Assembly: GCF_001439685.1 (NCBI RefSeq)
Contig: NZ_JYLH01000013.1
Span: 1-64,000, forward strand
Length of the DNA: 64,000 nucleotides
DNA from: Pseudomonas libanensis
GTDB lineage: Bacteria > Pseudomonadota > Gammaproteobacteria > Pseudomonadales > Pseudomonadaceae
Reading direction: 5' to 3'
Position 1 is the stretch's first letter. Each line of letters begins with the position of its first letter. The notes under the pieces are model-generated. The model had not been told where the DNA came from, made no database searches, and was given only the letters and a program-made list of their open reading frames with translations. Both the position numbers and the translations under genes were made by a program. Shown one piece after another: positions 1 through 6,122 of this stretch.

Positions 1-86
1 CTGACTCCACAAGCACCCACACGAATTGCTTGATTCAGTTGTTAAAGAGCGGTTGGTTAAGATCTTTCGTCTCAACCGAGGCGCGC
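1..86 (-). promoter_or_regulatory. rRNA operon leader with antitermination boxes
   Basis: On the minus strand this is the transcribed leader of an rRNA operon whose 16S gene lies left of the window. A boxA-like element (minus strand CGCTCTTTAACAA, positions 39-51) is followed by a boxC-like GTGTGGGTGCTT (11-22), the order found in enterobacterial and pseudomonad rrn leaders, where NusB/NusE load for antitermination. The mature 16S start is not included. The rRNA assignment rests on the leader elements plus the two strong promoters just upstream. Confidence 0.85.
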
Positions 87-114
87 ATTCTACAGCAGCC
101 TCATTTGCTGTCAA
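87..114 (-). promoter_or_regulatory. rrn promoter, proximal
   Basis: Minus-strand -35 TTGACA (109-114), 16-bp spacer, -10 TAGAAT (87-92), followed by a GC-rich GCGCGCC discriminator typical of stringently controlled stable-RNA promoters. It directs transcription leftward into the rRNA leader. Confidence 0.85.
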
Positions 115-196
115 GTGATTATTTTCAGAAGCTTTCGAAGATTTCTTCAACAACTTCAACCACTTGCGCTTCTGATCTCTCATCAGCGGGAGGCGA

Positions 197-224
197 ATTC
201 TACAGGTATCAGCATGTGCGTCAA
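197..224 (-). promoter_or_regulatory. rrn promoter, distal
   Basis: Second minus-strand promoter with -35 TTGACG (219-224), 16-bp spacer and -10 TAGAAT (197-202), again with a GC-rich discriminator. The A/T-rich stretch just upstream (about 225-250) could be an UP element. It lies 110 bp upstream of the proximal promoter, so the operon has tandem start sites. Confidence 0.75.
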
Positions 225-259
225 GCCATTAAATCAAAAAAGATGAAATTCCTTCGGCA

Positions 260-476
260 CTGTTAATTTGCCCCCGATTTCCTAGCCCTTCCCTATAGAG
301 GAAAACAGGTGCGCTTCGGTGAAGTGCCAGAATCGTCCGATCATCCACCTGCGAAAACCTGACAGCCCCCCCTTCAACTACCTGACAGCCGATAGAAAGC
401 GACTTCAGGCTTGTAATAAACCAAAGCTATATAGAAGGAATGTCTGAGTGGCGAAATCGGCGAATACCGACAACAG
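260..476. other. Intergenic, nothing recognised
   Basis: No convincing gene, RNA or repeat is seen between the rrn promoters and the tRNA-Arg gene. Short open frames here lack ribosome binding sites and partly cover the tRNA. Confidence 0.6.
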
Positions 477-504
477 AAGGAGCTAGCAACAAGGAGCTAG
501 CAAC
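477..504. repeat. Perfect 14-bp tandem duplication
   Basis: The 14-mer AAGGAGCTAGCAAC occurs twice head to tail (477-490 and 491-504), ending 5 bp from the 3' end of tRNA-Arg(CCT). It looks like a simple slippage duplication. A link to tRNA-targeted integration is possible, but no integrase or attachment core is visible. Confidence 0.9.
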
Positions 505-509
505 ATGGA

Positions 510-586
510 TGGTGTCCCAGGGCCGGTTCGAACGGCCAACCTTCCCCTTAGGAGGGGGATGCTCTATCCAATTGAGCTACTGGGAC
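510..586 (-). tRNA. tRNA-Arg (anticodon CCT)
   Basis: The minus strand folds as a 77-nt tRNA with encoded CCA. The acceptor begins GTCCCAG, the anticodon loop is CTCCTAA (anticodon CCT, reading AGG), and the T-arm carries GTTCGAA. It stands alone between the rRNA operon and the small sigma54-controlled genes. No strong terminator is seen downstream. Confidence 0.95.
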
Positions 587-706
587 GAATACTGCCGTCA
601 GCGCAAAAAGCCTGCCATGCGTTGATCGGCGAGCATGTTAACGGCCAAGGCTGGTTTTGTCATGTCGTCCGCAGGCTTTTTGATTGTAGGCAGATACTTT
701 GTGGCA

Positions 707-793
707 TTGCCAACTGCAACCCGACCTCCCGCCACCACGCATCGGTCGTGCAAATTGCACTGCCTTCAAAATGCCATACTTGCAAACTGCAAG
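707..793 (+). promoter_or_regulatory. Three dyad repeats upstream of a sigma54 promoter (activator sites?)
   Basis: Three related palindromes lie 70-150 bp upstream of the sigma54 promoter: TTGCCAACTGCAA (707-719), GTGCAAATTGCAC (748-760, perfect) and CTTGCAAACTGCAAG (779-793, perfect). They share a TGCA-A/C-A-N-TGCA core with centres about 41 and 32 bp apart, roughly whole helical turns. This is the arrangement expected for an enhancer-binding protein; which one is unknown. Confidence 0.5.
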
Positions 794-845
794 CCCAAGA
801 GACCGAACCTAAAGTTAACCTATTGATTTTATTGGCATAAAATAT

Positions 846-861
846 TGGCACGGCATCTGCA
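846..861 (+). promoter_or_regulatory. Sigma54 (RpoN) -24/-12 promoter
   Basis: TTGGCACGGCATCTGCA matches the RpoN consensus, with GG at 847-848 and GC at 859-860 separated by exactly 10 bp. The predicted start is near 872, about 43 bp before the first small gene at 915, so it probably drives both small genes. Confidence 0.75.
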
Positions 862-914
862 ATGGTTCTATTACAAAAAACCAATTGATCCAGGCATCCA
901 CGGAGTAGACCACC

Positions 915-1145
915 ATGAACAGCGCCCTTCTGCTAGGCCTTAATACAGTGGCATTAACTGCCTTGGTGATGCTCCAATTCCAATCGCCTACCGAAGACAC
1001 TTCGCAAATCAGCCAAGCGACCCCGCATTACCTTCAACAGCAACAACGCCCTCAACTCGCAGTGATGAACTCCACGCCGCAGTCACCTGTCAGATTGGTC
1101 CAGGACGCACAAGGCGCGCCAGCCTCCGAACACTGGGTTTTCTGA
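915..1145 (+). CDS. Small hypothetical protein with N-terminal membrane segment (76 aa)
   Basis: A 76-residue protein of unknown function. Residues 3-22 form one hydrophobic segment that could be a membrane anchor or uncleaved signal. The rest is polar and rich in Gln, Ser and Pro, with no recognised domain. A GGAG lies 9 bases before the ATG. The gene follows a sigma54 promoter and precedes a second tiny membrane gene by 11 bases, so the two are probably cotranscribed. I do not recognise a named family. Confidence 0.65.
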   Translation: MNSALLLGLNTVALTALVMLQFQSPTEDTSQISQATPHYLQQQQRPQLAVMNSTPQSPVRLVQDAQGAPASEHWVF

Positions 1146-1156
1146 GAACGCTGCTC

Positions 1157-1336
1157 ATGTCCAAGCTTGCCTGGCTATTACTTTGCCTCACTTTCGCCGC
1201 CACACTGCTCGGCTTGGCCTCAACGACCCAGGATGATCAAACCCCTGCCTTTATCGCCAGCGCTGTGTTTGGCACCCTGCTACTCCTGACGCTCATCGTA
1301 GGCCGTCGAATCAAATTCGACCCTGTCCTGCGCTGA
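1157..1336 (+). CDS. Small hypothetical membrane protein (59 aa)
   Basis: A 59-residue frame from ATG 1157 to TGA 1336, starting MSKLAWLLLCLTF. It has two hydrophobic stretches, residues 4-20 and about 31-49, joined by a short polar loop (TTQDDQ) and ended by a basic tail (GRRIKFDPVLR), so a two-helix hairpin inner-membrane protein is likely. It starts 11 bases after the previous small gene and probably shares its sigma54 transcript. The ribosome binding site is weak (GAGA), which suggests dependence on upstream translation. Function unknown. Confidence 0.6.
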   Translation: MSKLAWLLLCLTFAATLLGLASTTQDDQTPAFIASAVFGTLLLLTLIVGRRIKFDPVLR

Positions 1337-1628
1337 TATCCCTACCTTATGTCGCCTGACATTAGCAAATAAGCAAACTGCCACTAGTCTTAAGCTTACG
1401 GGCAAAAGGCCATATTCCTTAGGGTGTGCGCCCTTCGAATCGGACGCGGGACAGTCATGGGCGAAGATCCGCCACCCTCAGCTGATTGCGAAAAGTTTTC
1501 TAACCAGTCCGCAAAAACGCAAATCAGTGCTGGCATAAAGCCTGTAGGCAGTTCAATATTTGTCACAGAATTGACGCCAATGAAATGTCAAATCTGAGGC
1601 ATGATGCGGCCTCTTTGCAATTCGGGTT
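1337..1628. other. Intergenic region upstream of amrZ
   Basis: No gene is seen in this A/T-richer stretch between the small membrane genes and the amrZ promoter. AmrZ is known to bind upstream of its own gene in other pseudomonads, but its site is degenerate and I cannot place one here. Confidence 0.5.
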
Positions 1629-1654
1629 GAACTTTGGTCGTGAGCCTTGTCTTA
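1629..1654 (+). promoter_or_regulatory. Candidate AlgU (sigma22) promoter for amrZ
   Basis: GAACTT (1629-1634) is an exact match to the AlgU/RpoE-type -35 element. TCTTA (1650-1654) follows after 15 bp, one short of the usual 16-17 and a weak match to the -10 TCTGA. amrZ is AlgU-dependent in P. aeruginosa and P. fluorescens, so the placement makes sense, but the -10 is imperfect. Confidence 0.4.
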
Positions 1655-1711
1655 ACACTCATCTTGCGGCCAATTCCAAAAACCGCTCCCCTGAACTAAC
1701 CGGTTAAATAT

Positions 1712-2038
1712 ATGCGCCCATTGAAACAGGCAATTTATTCCAGCCGTACGGCTGACAAGTTCGTCGTACGTCTGCCAGACGGAATGCGGGAACGCATTGC
1801 CGAGGTGGCTCGCAATCATCATCGCAGCATGAACTCCGAAATCATCGCACGCCTGGAACAGAGCCTTATTCAGGAAGGTGCCTTGGGTGAAGAGTTGAGC
1901 ATGCGCCTGGACAGCCCCGAGCTGTCACTGCACGAACGCGAACTGCTGCAGCGTTTTCGTCAGCTCTCCCATCGCCAGCAAAACGCCCTGGTCTCGCTGA
2001 TCGCACACGACGTCGAGGCAGCCGCAGAAGCCAATTGA
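1712..2038 (+). CDS. amrZ: Ribbon-helix-helix regulator AmrZ (AlgZ)
   Basis: A 108-residue global regulator of the Arc/MetJ ribbon-helix-helix family. The DNA-contacting strand lies near residues 15-22 (KFVVRLPDG), followed by the RHH helices (MRERIAEVARNHHRSMNSEIIARLEQ), and the C-terminal half is the conserved tetramerisation region found in AmrZ orthologues. Length and sequence closely match P. aeruginosa AmrZ. In pseudomonads it activates alginate genes and represses fleQ and flagella, and it affects c-di-GMP and iron genes. The start ATG lacks a good Shine-Dalgarno sequence. It is monocistronic, with a candidate AlgU promoter upstream and a strong terminator 19 bases after the stop. Confidence 0.95.
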   Translation: MRPLKQAIYSSRTADKFVVRLPDGMRERIAEVARNHHRSMNSEIIARLEQSLIQEGALGEELSMRLDSPELSLHERELLQRFRQLSHRQQNALVSLIAHDVEAAAEAN

Positions 2039-2056
2039 TTGACACCAGAAAGCCGA

Positions 2057-2082
2057 AGCCAGCCATGTGCTGGCTTTTTTTT
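2057..2082 (+). terminator. Rho-independent terminator of amrZ
   Basis: A 7-bp stem AGCCAGC/GCTGGCT (2057-2063 and 2069-2075) with a 5-nt loop is followed by seven Ts on the plus strand. Confidence 0.85.
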
Positions 2083-2112
2083 GCGCGGAATTTGGAAGGG
2101 CATGACGTGGAC

Positions 2113-2130
2113 GGGGGCAGATTTGCCCCC
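2113..2130 (-). terminator. Possible terminator hairpin after mgtE
   Basis: A 7-bp GGGGGCA/TGCCCCC stem with a GATT loop lies 12 bases past the mgtE stop. There is no T-run on the minus strand, so termination is uncertain. Confidence 0.35.
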
Positions 2131-2141
2131 GCCGGAAGGAA

Positions 2142-3584
2142 TCAGAGCAGGAAGATAGTCGCCAGCCCCAGGAAGATAAAGAAGCCACCACTGTCAGTCA
2201 TCGCCGTGATCATCACACTGGCCCCCATCGCCGGGTCACGCCCAAGACGTGCCAAAGTCATAGGAATCAGAACGCCCATGAGCGCTGCCAGGAGGAGGTT
2301 TAGAGTCATCGCAGCGGTCATGACCACACCCAGGGACCAACTGTCGTACAGCAGGTAGGCGACGATACCAATCACCCCACCCCAGACGACGCCATTGATC
2401 AGCGCCACTGCCAGTTCTTTGCGCATCAGGCGTGAGGTGTTGCCGGTATTTACCTGATCAAGGGCCATGGCACGCACGATCATGGTAATGGTCTGGTTGC
2501 CGGAGTTACCGCCGATACCCGCTACGATCGGCATCAGCGCCGCCAGCGCCACCAGTTTTTCGATGGAACCCTCGAACAGACCGATCACTCGCGAGGCGAT
2601 AAACGCAGTGATCAAGTTGACCGCCAACCAGGCCCAACGGTTACGCAGCGAGCGCCATACCGAGGCAAATATATCTTCCTCTTCACGCAGGCCCGCCATG
2701 TTGAGGACTTCTGTTTCGCTTTCCTCACGAATCAGGTCGACCATCTCATCGATAGTCAGACGACCAATCAGCTTCCCGTTCTTGTCGACAACCGGCGCGG
2801 AGATCAAGTCATAACGCTCAAACGCTTGGGCGGCATCATAAGCATCCTCATCCGGATGGAAGCTCACCGGATCACTGGCCATTACGTCTGCGACTTTCTT
2901 TTCCGGATCGTTGACCAGCAGACGCTTGATCGGCAGTACGCCCTTGAGAATCCCCTCGTAGTCGACCACAAACAATTTGTCGGTATGACCTGGCAGTTCC
3001 TTGAGACGGCGCAGGTAACGGAGCACCACTTCCAGGCTGACGTCTTCACGGATGGTGACCATCTCGAAGTCCATCAGCGCGCCAACCTGATCCTCGTCGT
3101 AAGACAGCGCCGAACGCACGCGCTCACGCTGCTGCGAGTCGAGCGCCTCCATTAACTCATGGACGACGTCACGGGGCAGCTCAGGGGCCAGGTCGGCAAG
3201 TTCGTCCGCATCCATCTCCCGGGCAGCAGCCAGGAGCTCATGATCGTCCATGTCGGCGATCAGGGTTTCACGAACGGAATCAGAGACTTCTAGAAGGATA
3301 TCGCCGTCGCGATCAGCCTTGACCAACTGCCAAAGGGTCAGTCGATCATCCAGTGGCAGGGCTTCGAGAATATAGGCAACGTCGGCGGAGTGCAGGTCAT
3401 CGAGCTTGCGTTGCAACTCGACCAGGTTTTGCCGGTGAACCAGGTTTTCAACGCGGTCGTGATTCGGACCTTCCTGGCGGTGCGTAAGGTCTTCGACCAC
3501 GCGCTGGCGCTGTAGCAGCTCGATCACTTGAGCCAGGCGATCCTGCAGGCTTTCTTGTGTTTTCTTTACTTCTACTTCGGTCAT
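2142..3584 (-). CDS. mgtE: Magnesium transporter MgtE
   Basis: A 480-residue Mg2+ channel/transporter of the inner membrane. The order is the usual one: a cytosolic MgtE N-domain of helical repeats (about 40-140), a tandem CBS pair (about 145-270) that senses cytosolic Mg2+, a plug helix, then five transmembrane helices (about 300-478). The conserved pore segment GGNSGNQTITM is present. I chose the ATG at 3584 (MTEVEVKKTQ) because GGAG stands 7 bases upstream; the 10 extra codons of the longer frame have no such support. It is transcribed alone, convergent with amrZ. No Mg2+ riboswitch is recognised upstream. Confidence 0.95.
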   Translation of the reverse strand: MTEVEVKKTQESLQDRLAQVIELLQRQRVVEDLTHRQEGPNHDRVENLVHRQNLVELQRKLDDLHSADVAYILEALPLDDRLTLWQLVKADRDGDILLEVSDSVRETLIADMDDHELLAAAREMDADELADLAPELPRDVVHELMEALDSQQRERVRSALSYDEDQVGALMDFEMVTIREDVSLEVVLRYLRRLKELPGHTDKLFVVDYEGILKGVLPIKRLLVNDPEKKVADVMASDPVSFHPDEDAYDAAQAFERYDLISAPVVDKNGKLIGRLTIDEMVDLIREESETEVLNMAGLREEEDIFASVWRSLRNRWAWLAVNLITAFIASRVIGLFEGSIEKLVALAALMPIVAGIGGNSGNQTITMIVRAMALDQVNTGNTSRLMRKELAVALINGVVWGGVIGIVAYLLYDSWSLGVVMTAAMTLNLLLAALMGVLIPMTLARLGRDPAMGASVMITAMTDSGGFFIFLGLATIFLL

Positions 3585-3900
3585 AGGCGAACTCCACTCC
3601 CAGCAGCGGGGCACGCCGGAAGGATCAATCAGTCAATTCATGATTGGTAAAACGGGGTACTGAGTAACTACTGGGTAAGTCCATGGAGGTATTCCACAAG
3701 CCCCGGCGGAGCTGACGGGCGCATGATACACCGCCCGGAAGTTTTAAACGTTAAAAAACTGGAAAGAACAAGTGCTTGCGCGTCAAAGCTCAGCATTGGC
3801 TAACGTCCATGATCTGCGACGCCACAGACGGAGGGGAAAACACATGGGCAGGAGAAAAAGATTGAATCGAGGGATAAAACCTACACAAACCCCAGACGGC
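3585..3900. other. Intergenic, mgtE upstream region
   Basis: This should hold the mgtE promoter (minus strand). No riboswitch or clear -35/-10 pair could be assigned. Short plus-strand frames run into the tRNA genes and are not believable. Confidence 0.5.
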
Positions 3901-3927
3901 AAAAAGCCCGCACTAGGCGGGCTTTTT
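3901..3927 (-). terminator. Terminator of the Ser/Arg/Arg tRNA cluster
   Basis: GCCCGC (3906-3911) pairs with GCGGGC (3917-3922) around a 5-nt loop, flanked by A5 and T5, so it has a U-run in either direction. It lies 8 bases beyond the 3' end of the last tRNA-Arg. Confidence 0.85.
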
Positions 3928-3934
3928 GTTTGTA

Positions 3935-4011
3935 TGGTGCACTCGACAGGATTCGAACCTGTGACCGCTCGGTTCGTAGCCGAGTACTCTATCCAGCTGA
4001 GCTACGAGTGC
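3935..4011 (-). tRNA. tRNA-Arg (anticodon ACG), copy 2
   Basis: A 77-nt tRNA with encoded CCA. The acceptor starts GCACTCG and the anticodon loop is CTACGAA (ACG, deaminated to ICG in vivo by TadA). It is identical to the copy at 4084-4160 and is probably processed from one transcript with tRNA-Ser. Confidence 0.97.
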
Positions 4012-4083
4012 AGATTGTGTTTTTAGACCAGATCACAACTGGTTAAAACCGAATCACCTGCATTACTGCAGCTGACTCTTAAA

Positions 4084-4160
4084 TGGTGCACTCGACAGGA
4101 TTCGAACCTGTGACCGCTCGGTTCGTAGCCGAGTACTCTATCCAGCTGAGCTACGAGTGC
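4084..4160 (-). tRNA. tRNA-Arg (anticodon ACG), copy 1
   Basis: Identical in all 77 positions to the downstream copy; the 72-bp spacer between them is unrelated to the genes, so this is a tandem gene duplication kept identical. Confidence 0.97.
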
Positions 4161-4268
4161 ATTTGTTGCCGCGCATTATAGGCCGTTCAATCTCTATGTA
4201 AAGCTATTTTTTCGAGTATTTTCAACAACTTACCGAAAAAACCAGATTGCAACGTACTAAGCAAATAA

Positions 4269-4359
4269 TGGCGGAGAACGGGGGATTCGAACCCCCGACA
4301 CCCTTTTGAGGTGTACTCCCTTAGCAGGGGAGCGCCTTCGGCCACTCGGCCAGCTCTCC
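4269..4359 (-). tRNA. tRNA-Ser (anticodon GCT)
   Basis: A 91-nt class II tRNA with a long variable arm, anticodon loop CTGCTAA (GCT, reading AGC/AGU), T-loop GTTCGAATC and encoded CCA. The acceptor GGAGAGC pairs with GTTCTCC. It is first in a Ser-Arg-Arg cluster downstream of rsmA on the same strand, as in other pseudomonads. Confidence 0.96.
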
Positions 4360-4421
4360 GCAACACGGGGCGTATATTAACCACGTTCTTCCCCGTTTGC
4401 AAACATAAAAAACGATAAAAA

Positions 4422-4610
4422 TTAAAGGCTTGGTTCTTCGTCCTTCTCTTTCTTGATCCGCAGGTAGATTTCCTCGCGATGGACCGCTACCTCTTTCGGA
4501 GCGTTAACCCCGATACGTACTTGATTGCCTTTGACGCCGAGCACGGTCACGGTGATTTCGCCATCACCGATAATCAGGCTTTCTGCGCAACGACGAGTCA
4601 GAATCAGCAT
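4422..4610 (-). CDS. rsmA: Post-transcriptional regulator RsmA (CsrA family)
   Basis: A 62-residue RNA-binding homodimer. It starts MLILTRR and contains the GVKGNQVRIGVNAPKEV core and the VHREEIY segment whose Arg contacts GGA loops in target mRNAs. In fluorescent pseudomonads it represses secondary metabolites and exoproducts until titrated by RsmX/Y/Z. I chose the ATG at 4610, which has an AGGAG upstream at normal spacing; the six-codon extension contains that ribosome binding site. It lies downstream of lysC and its terminator and upstream of the tRNA cluster, the standard pseudomonad arrangement. Confidence 0.96.
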   Translation of the reverse strand: MLILTRRCAESLIIGDGEITVTVLGVKGNQVRIGVNAPKEVAVHREEIYLRIKKEKDEEPSL

Positions 4611-4741
4611 GCCTTTCTCCTCACGCATTTCAGTTCAGGAACAACAGTCTGCAAAAAAAAGGCATTCGACCTACAACCGAAAGGCCATAGCCCTACCTGC
4701 CTAAGTATTGTCGAGCCCACGCAAAAGAGCACGCGCCCCAC

Positions 4742-4775
4742 AAAAAATGAAAGGCGCGGTAAAACCGCGCCTTTC
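4742..4775 (-). terminator. Terminator of lysC
   Basis: A perfect 12-bp stem (4749-4760 with 4764-4775) and 3-nt loop, followed on the minus strand by a six-base T-run (A4742-4747 on plus). It ends 10 bases beyond the lysC stop and separates lysC from rsmA. Confidence 0.9.
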
Positions 4776-4785
4776 TGGCTATACA

Positions 4786-5280
4786 TCACTCGCCCTGTCG
4801 GGCCGGTGCGTCCAGCTCAAAAGCGGTGTGCAGCGCACGCACAGCCAGCTCGAGGTATTTCTCTTCGATCACTACAGACACCTTGATCTCCGACGTGGAG
4901 ATCATCTGGATATTGATGCTCTCCTTGGCCAACGCCTCGAACATGCGGCTGGCAACGCCAGCATGGGAACGCATGCCCACGCCCACGATCGACACTTTGG
5001 CGATCTTGGTATCACCCACCACCTCACGGGCGCCAATCTCGCTCGCGGTGTTCTGCAGGATCCGCTCCGCAGCATCGTACTCGTTGCGATGCACGGTGAA
5101 GGTGAAATCGGTGGTGTTATCGTGCGAAACGTTCTGCACGATCATGTCGACTTCGATGTTCGCGCCGCTGATAGGGCCGAGAATCTTGAAAGCCACGCCC
5201 GGAGTGTCTGGCACGCCACGGATCGTCAGCTTGGCTTCATCGCGATTGAAAGCGATGCCGGAAATGATCGGCTGTTCCAT
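4786..5280 (-). other. Internal in-frame start: possible aspartokinase beta subunit
   Basis: Within lysC, ATG 5280 is preceded by AGAGGAATCC, an excellent Shine-Dalgarno sequence with 5-base spacing. It would yield 164 residues beginning MEQPIISGIAFNRDEAKL, covering just the two ACT domains. Internal translation of this kind is documented for lysC genes of several bacteria; for this genus it is inference from the sequence. Confidence 0.55.
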
Positions 5281-6027
5281 GGATTCCTCTTCATCAATAG
5301 TAATGAGGGTGCCCGGACCCTCCTTGAAGCTGTGCAATACGCGCAGCGGAACGTTGTACTTGCCGGCGAACTCCACCGCACGAATCTGCAACACCTTGGA
5401 ACCCAGGCTGGCCATTTCCAGCATTTCTTCAAAGGTAATCTTGTCCAGGCGCTGGGCCACTGGCACAACCCGCGGGTCAGTGGTGTAGACGCCATCCACA
5501 TCGGTATAGATCTGGCATTCGTCAGCCTTGAGCGCTGCCGCCAGCGCCACACCCGTGGTGTCCGAACCGCCACGGCCAAGGGTAGTGATGTTGCCTTGCT
5601 CGTCCACGCCCTGGAAACCCGCTACAACTACCACGCGCCCTGCTTTCAGATCAGTACGAATTTTCTGATCGTCAATCTGCAGAATACGCGCCTTGGTATG
5701 TGCGCTGTCCGTAAGGATGCGTACCTGGCTGCCAGTGTAGGACACCGCAGGCACGCCACGTTTGTTCAGCGCCATGGCCAACAGCCCAATGGTTACCTGC
5801 TCGCCCGTGGACACGATCACATCCAGCTCACGCGGCAGCGGCTGTTGATCCCCGCTGATGGCCTTGGCCAGTTCGATCAGCCGATTGGTCTCGCCACTCA
5901 TGGCCGACAGCACCACCACCAGGTCATCGCCGGCATCGCGGAACTTCTTAACCTTGTCGGCGACCTGCTCGATTCTTTCGACAGAACCGACCGAGGTGCC
6001 TCCAAATTTCTGTACGATCAAAGCCAT
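4786..6027 (-). CDS. lysC: Aspartokinase LysC
   Basis: Phosphorylates aspartate, the first step to lysine, threonine, methionine and diaminopimelate. The 413-residue protein has an N-terminal amino-acid-kinase domain starting VQKFGGTSVG and two C-terminal ACT domains (about 265-410) that bind lysine/threonine for feedback control. The ATG at 6027 is preferred over a TTG two codons upstream. An in-frame internal ATG at 5280 has a strong ribosome binding site and could give a separate beta subunit, as in the alpha2beta2 aspartokinases of Corynebacterium and Bacillus. It is cotranscribed or closely linked with alaS upstream. Confidence 0.97.
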   Translation of the reverse strand: MALIVQKFGGTSVGSVERIEQVADKVKKFRDAGDDLVVVLSAMSGETNRLIELAKAISGDQQPLPRELDVIVSTGEQVTIGLLAMALNKRGVPAVSYTGSQVRILTDSAHTKARILQIDDQKIRTDLKAGRVVVVAGFQGVDEQGNITTLGRGGSDTTGVALAAALKADECQIYTDVDGVYTTDPRVVPVAQRLDKITFEEMLEMASLGSKVLQIRAVEFAGKYNVPLRVLHSFKEGPGTLITIDEEESMEQPIISGIAFNRDEAKLTIRGVPDTPGVAFKILGPISGANIEVDMIVQNVSHDNTTDFTFTVHRNEYDAAERILQNTASEIGAREVVGDTKIAKVSIVGVGMRSHAGVASRMFEALAKESINIQMISTSEIKVSVVIEEKYLELAVRALHTAFELDAPARQGE

Positions 6028-6087
6028 TTCCAAGCCGCCTCAGCCCGTAAAGGGGCGCCTAATATCCAATCCACCCGCACTGAACAA

Positions 6088-6108
6088 GCCCGTGACTAGA
6101 CCACGGGC
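6088..6108 (-). terminator. Weak hairpin between alaS and lysC
   Basis: GCCCGTG pairs with CACGGGC around a 7-nt loop in the 95-bp gap. The minus strand has only TTGTTC after it, so it may attenuate rather than stop transcription. Confidence 0.3.
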
Positions 6109-6122
6109 CGATTAACAGTGCC

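Noticed and set aside
477..586. tRNA-Arg(CCT) as an integration site of a mobile element
   Set aside because: Only a 14-bp tandem duplication is seen; no integrase, no duplicated tRNA 3' end and ordinary core genes follow.
605..681. 11-bp inverted repeat AAAAAGCCTGC/GCAGGCTTTTT upstream of tRNA-Arg
   Set aside because: Arms are 55 bases apart with no clear hairpin; could be chance or an old terminator, too weak to name.
4708..6099. Long plus-strand open frame antisense to lysC
   Set aside because: High-GC shadow of a strongly conserved gene; no ribosome site and no recognisable protein features.
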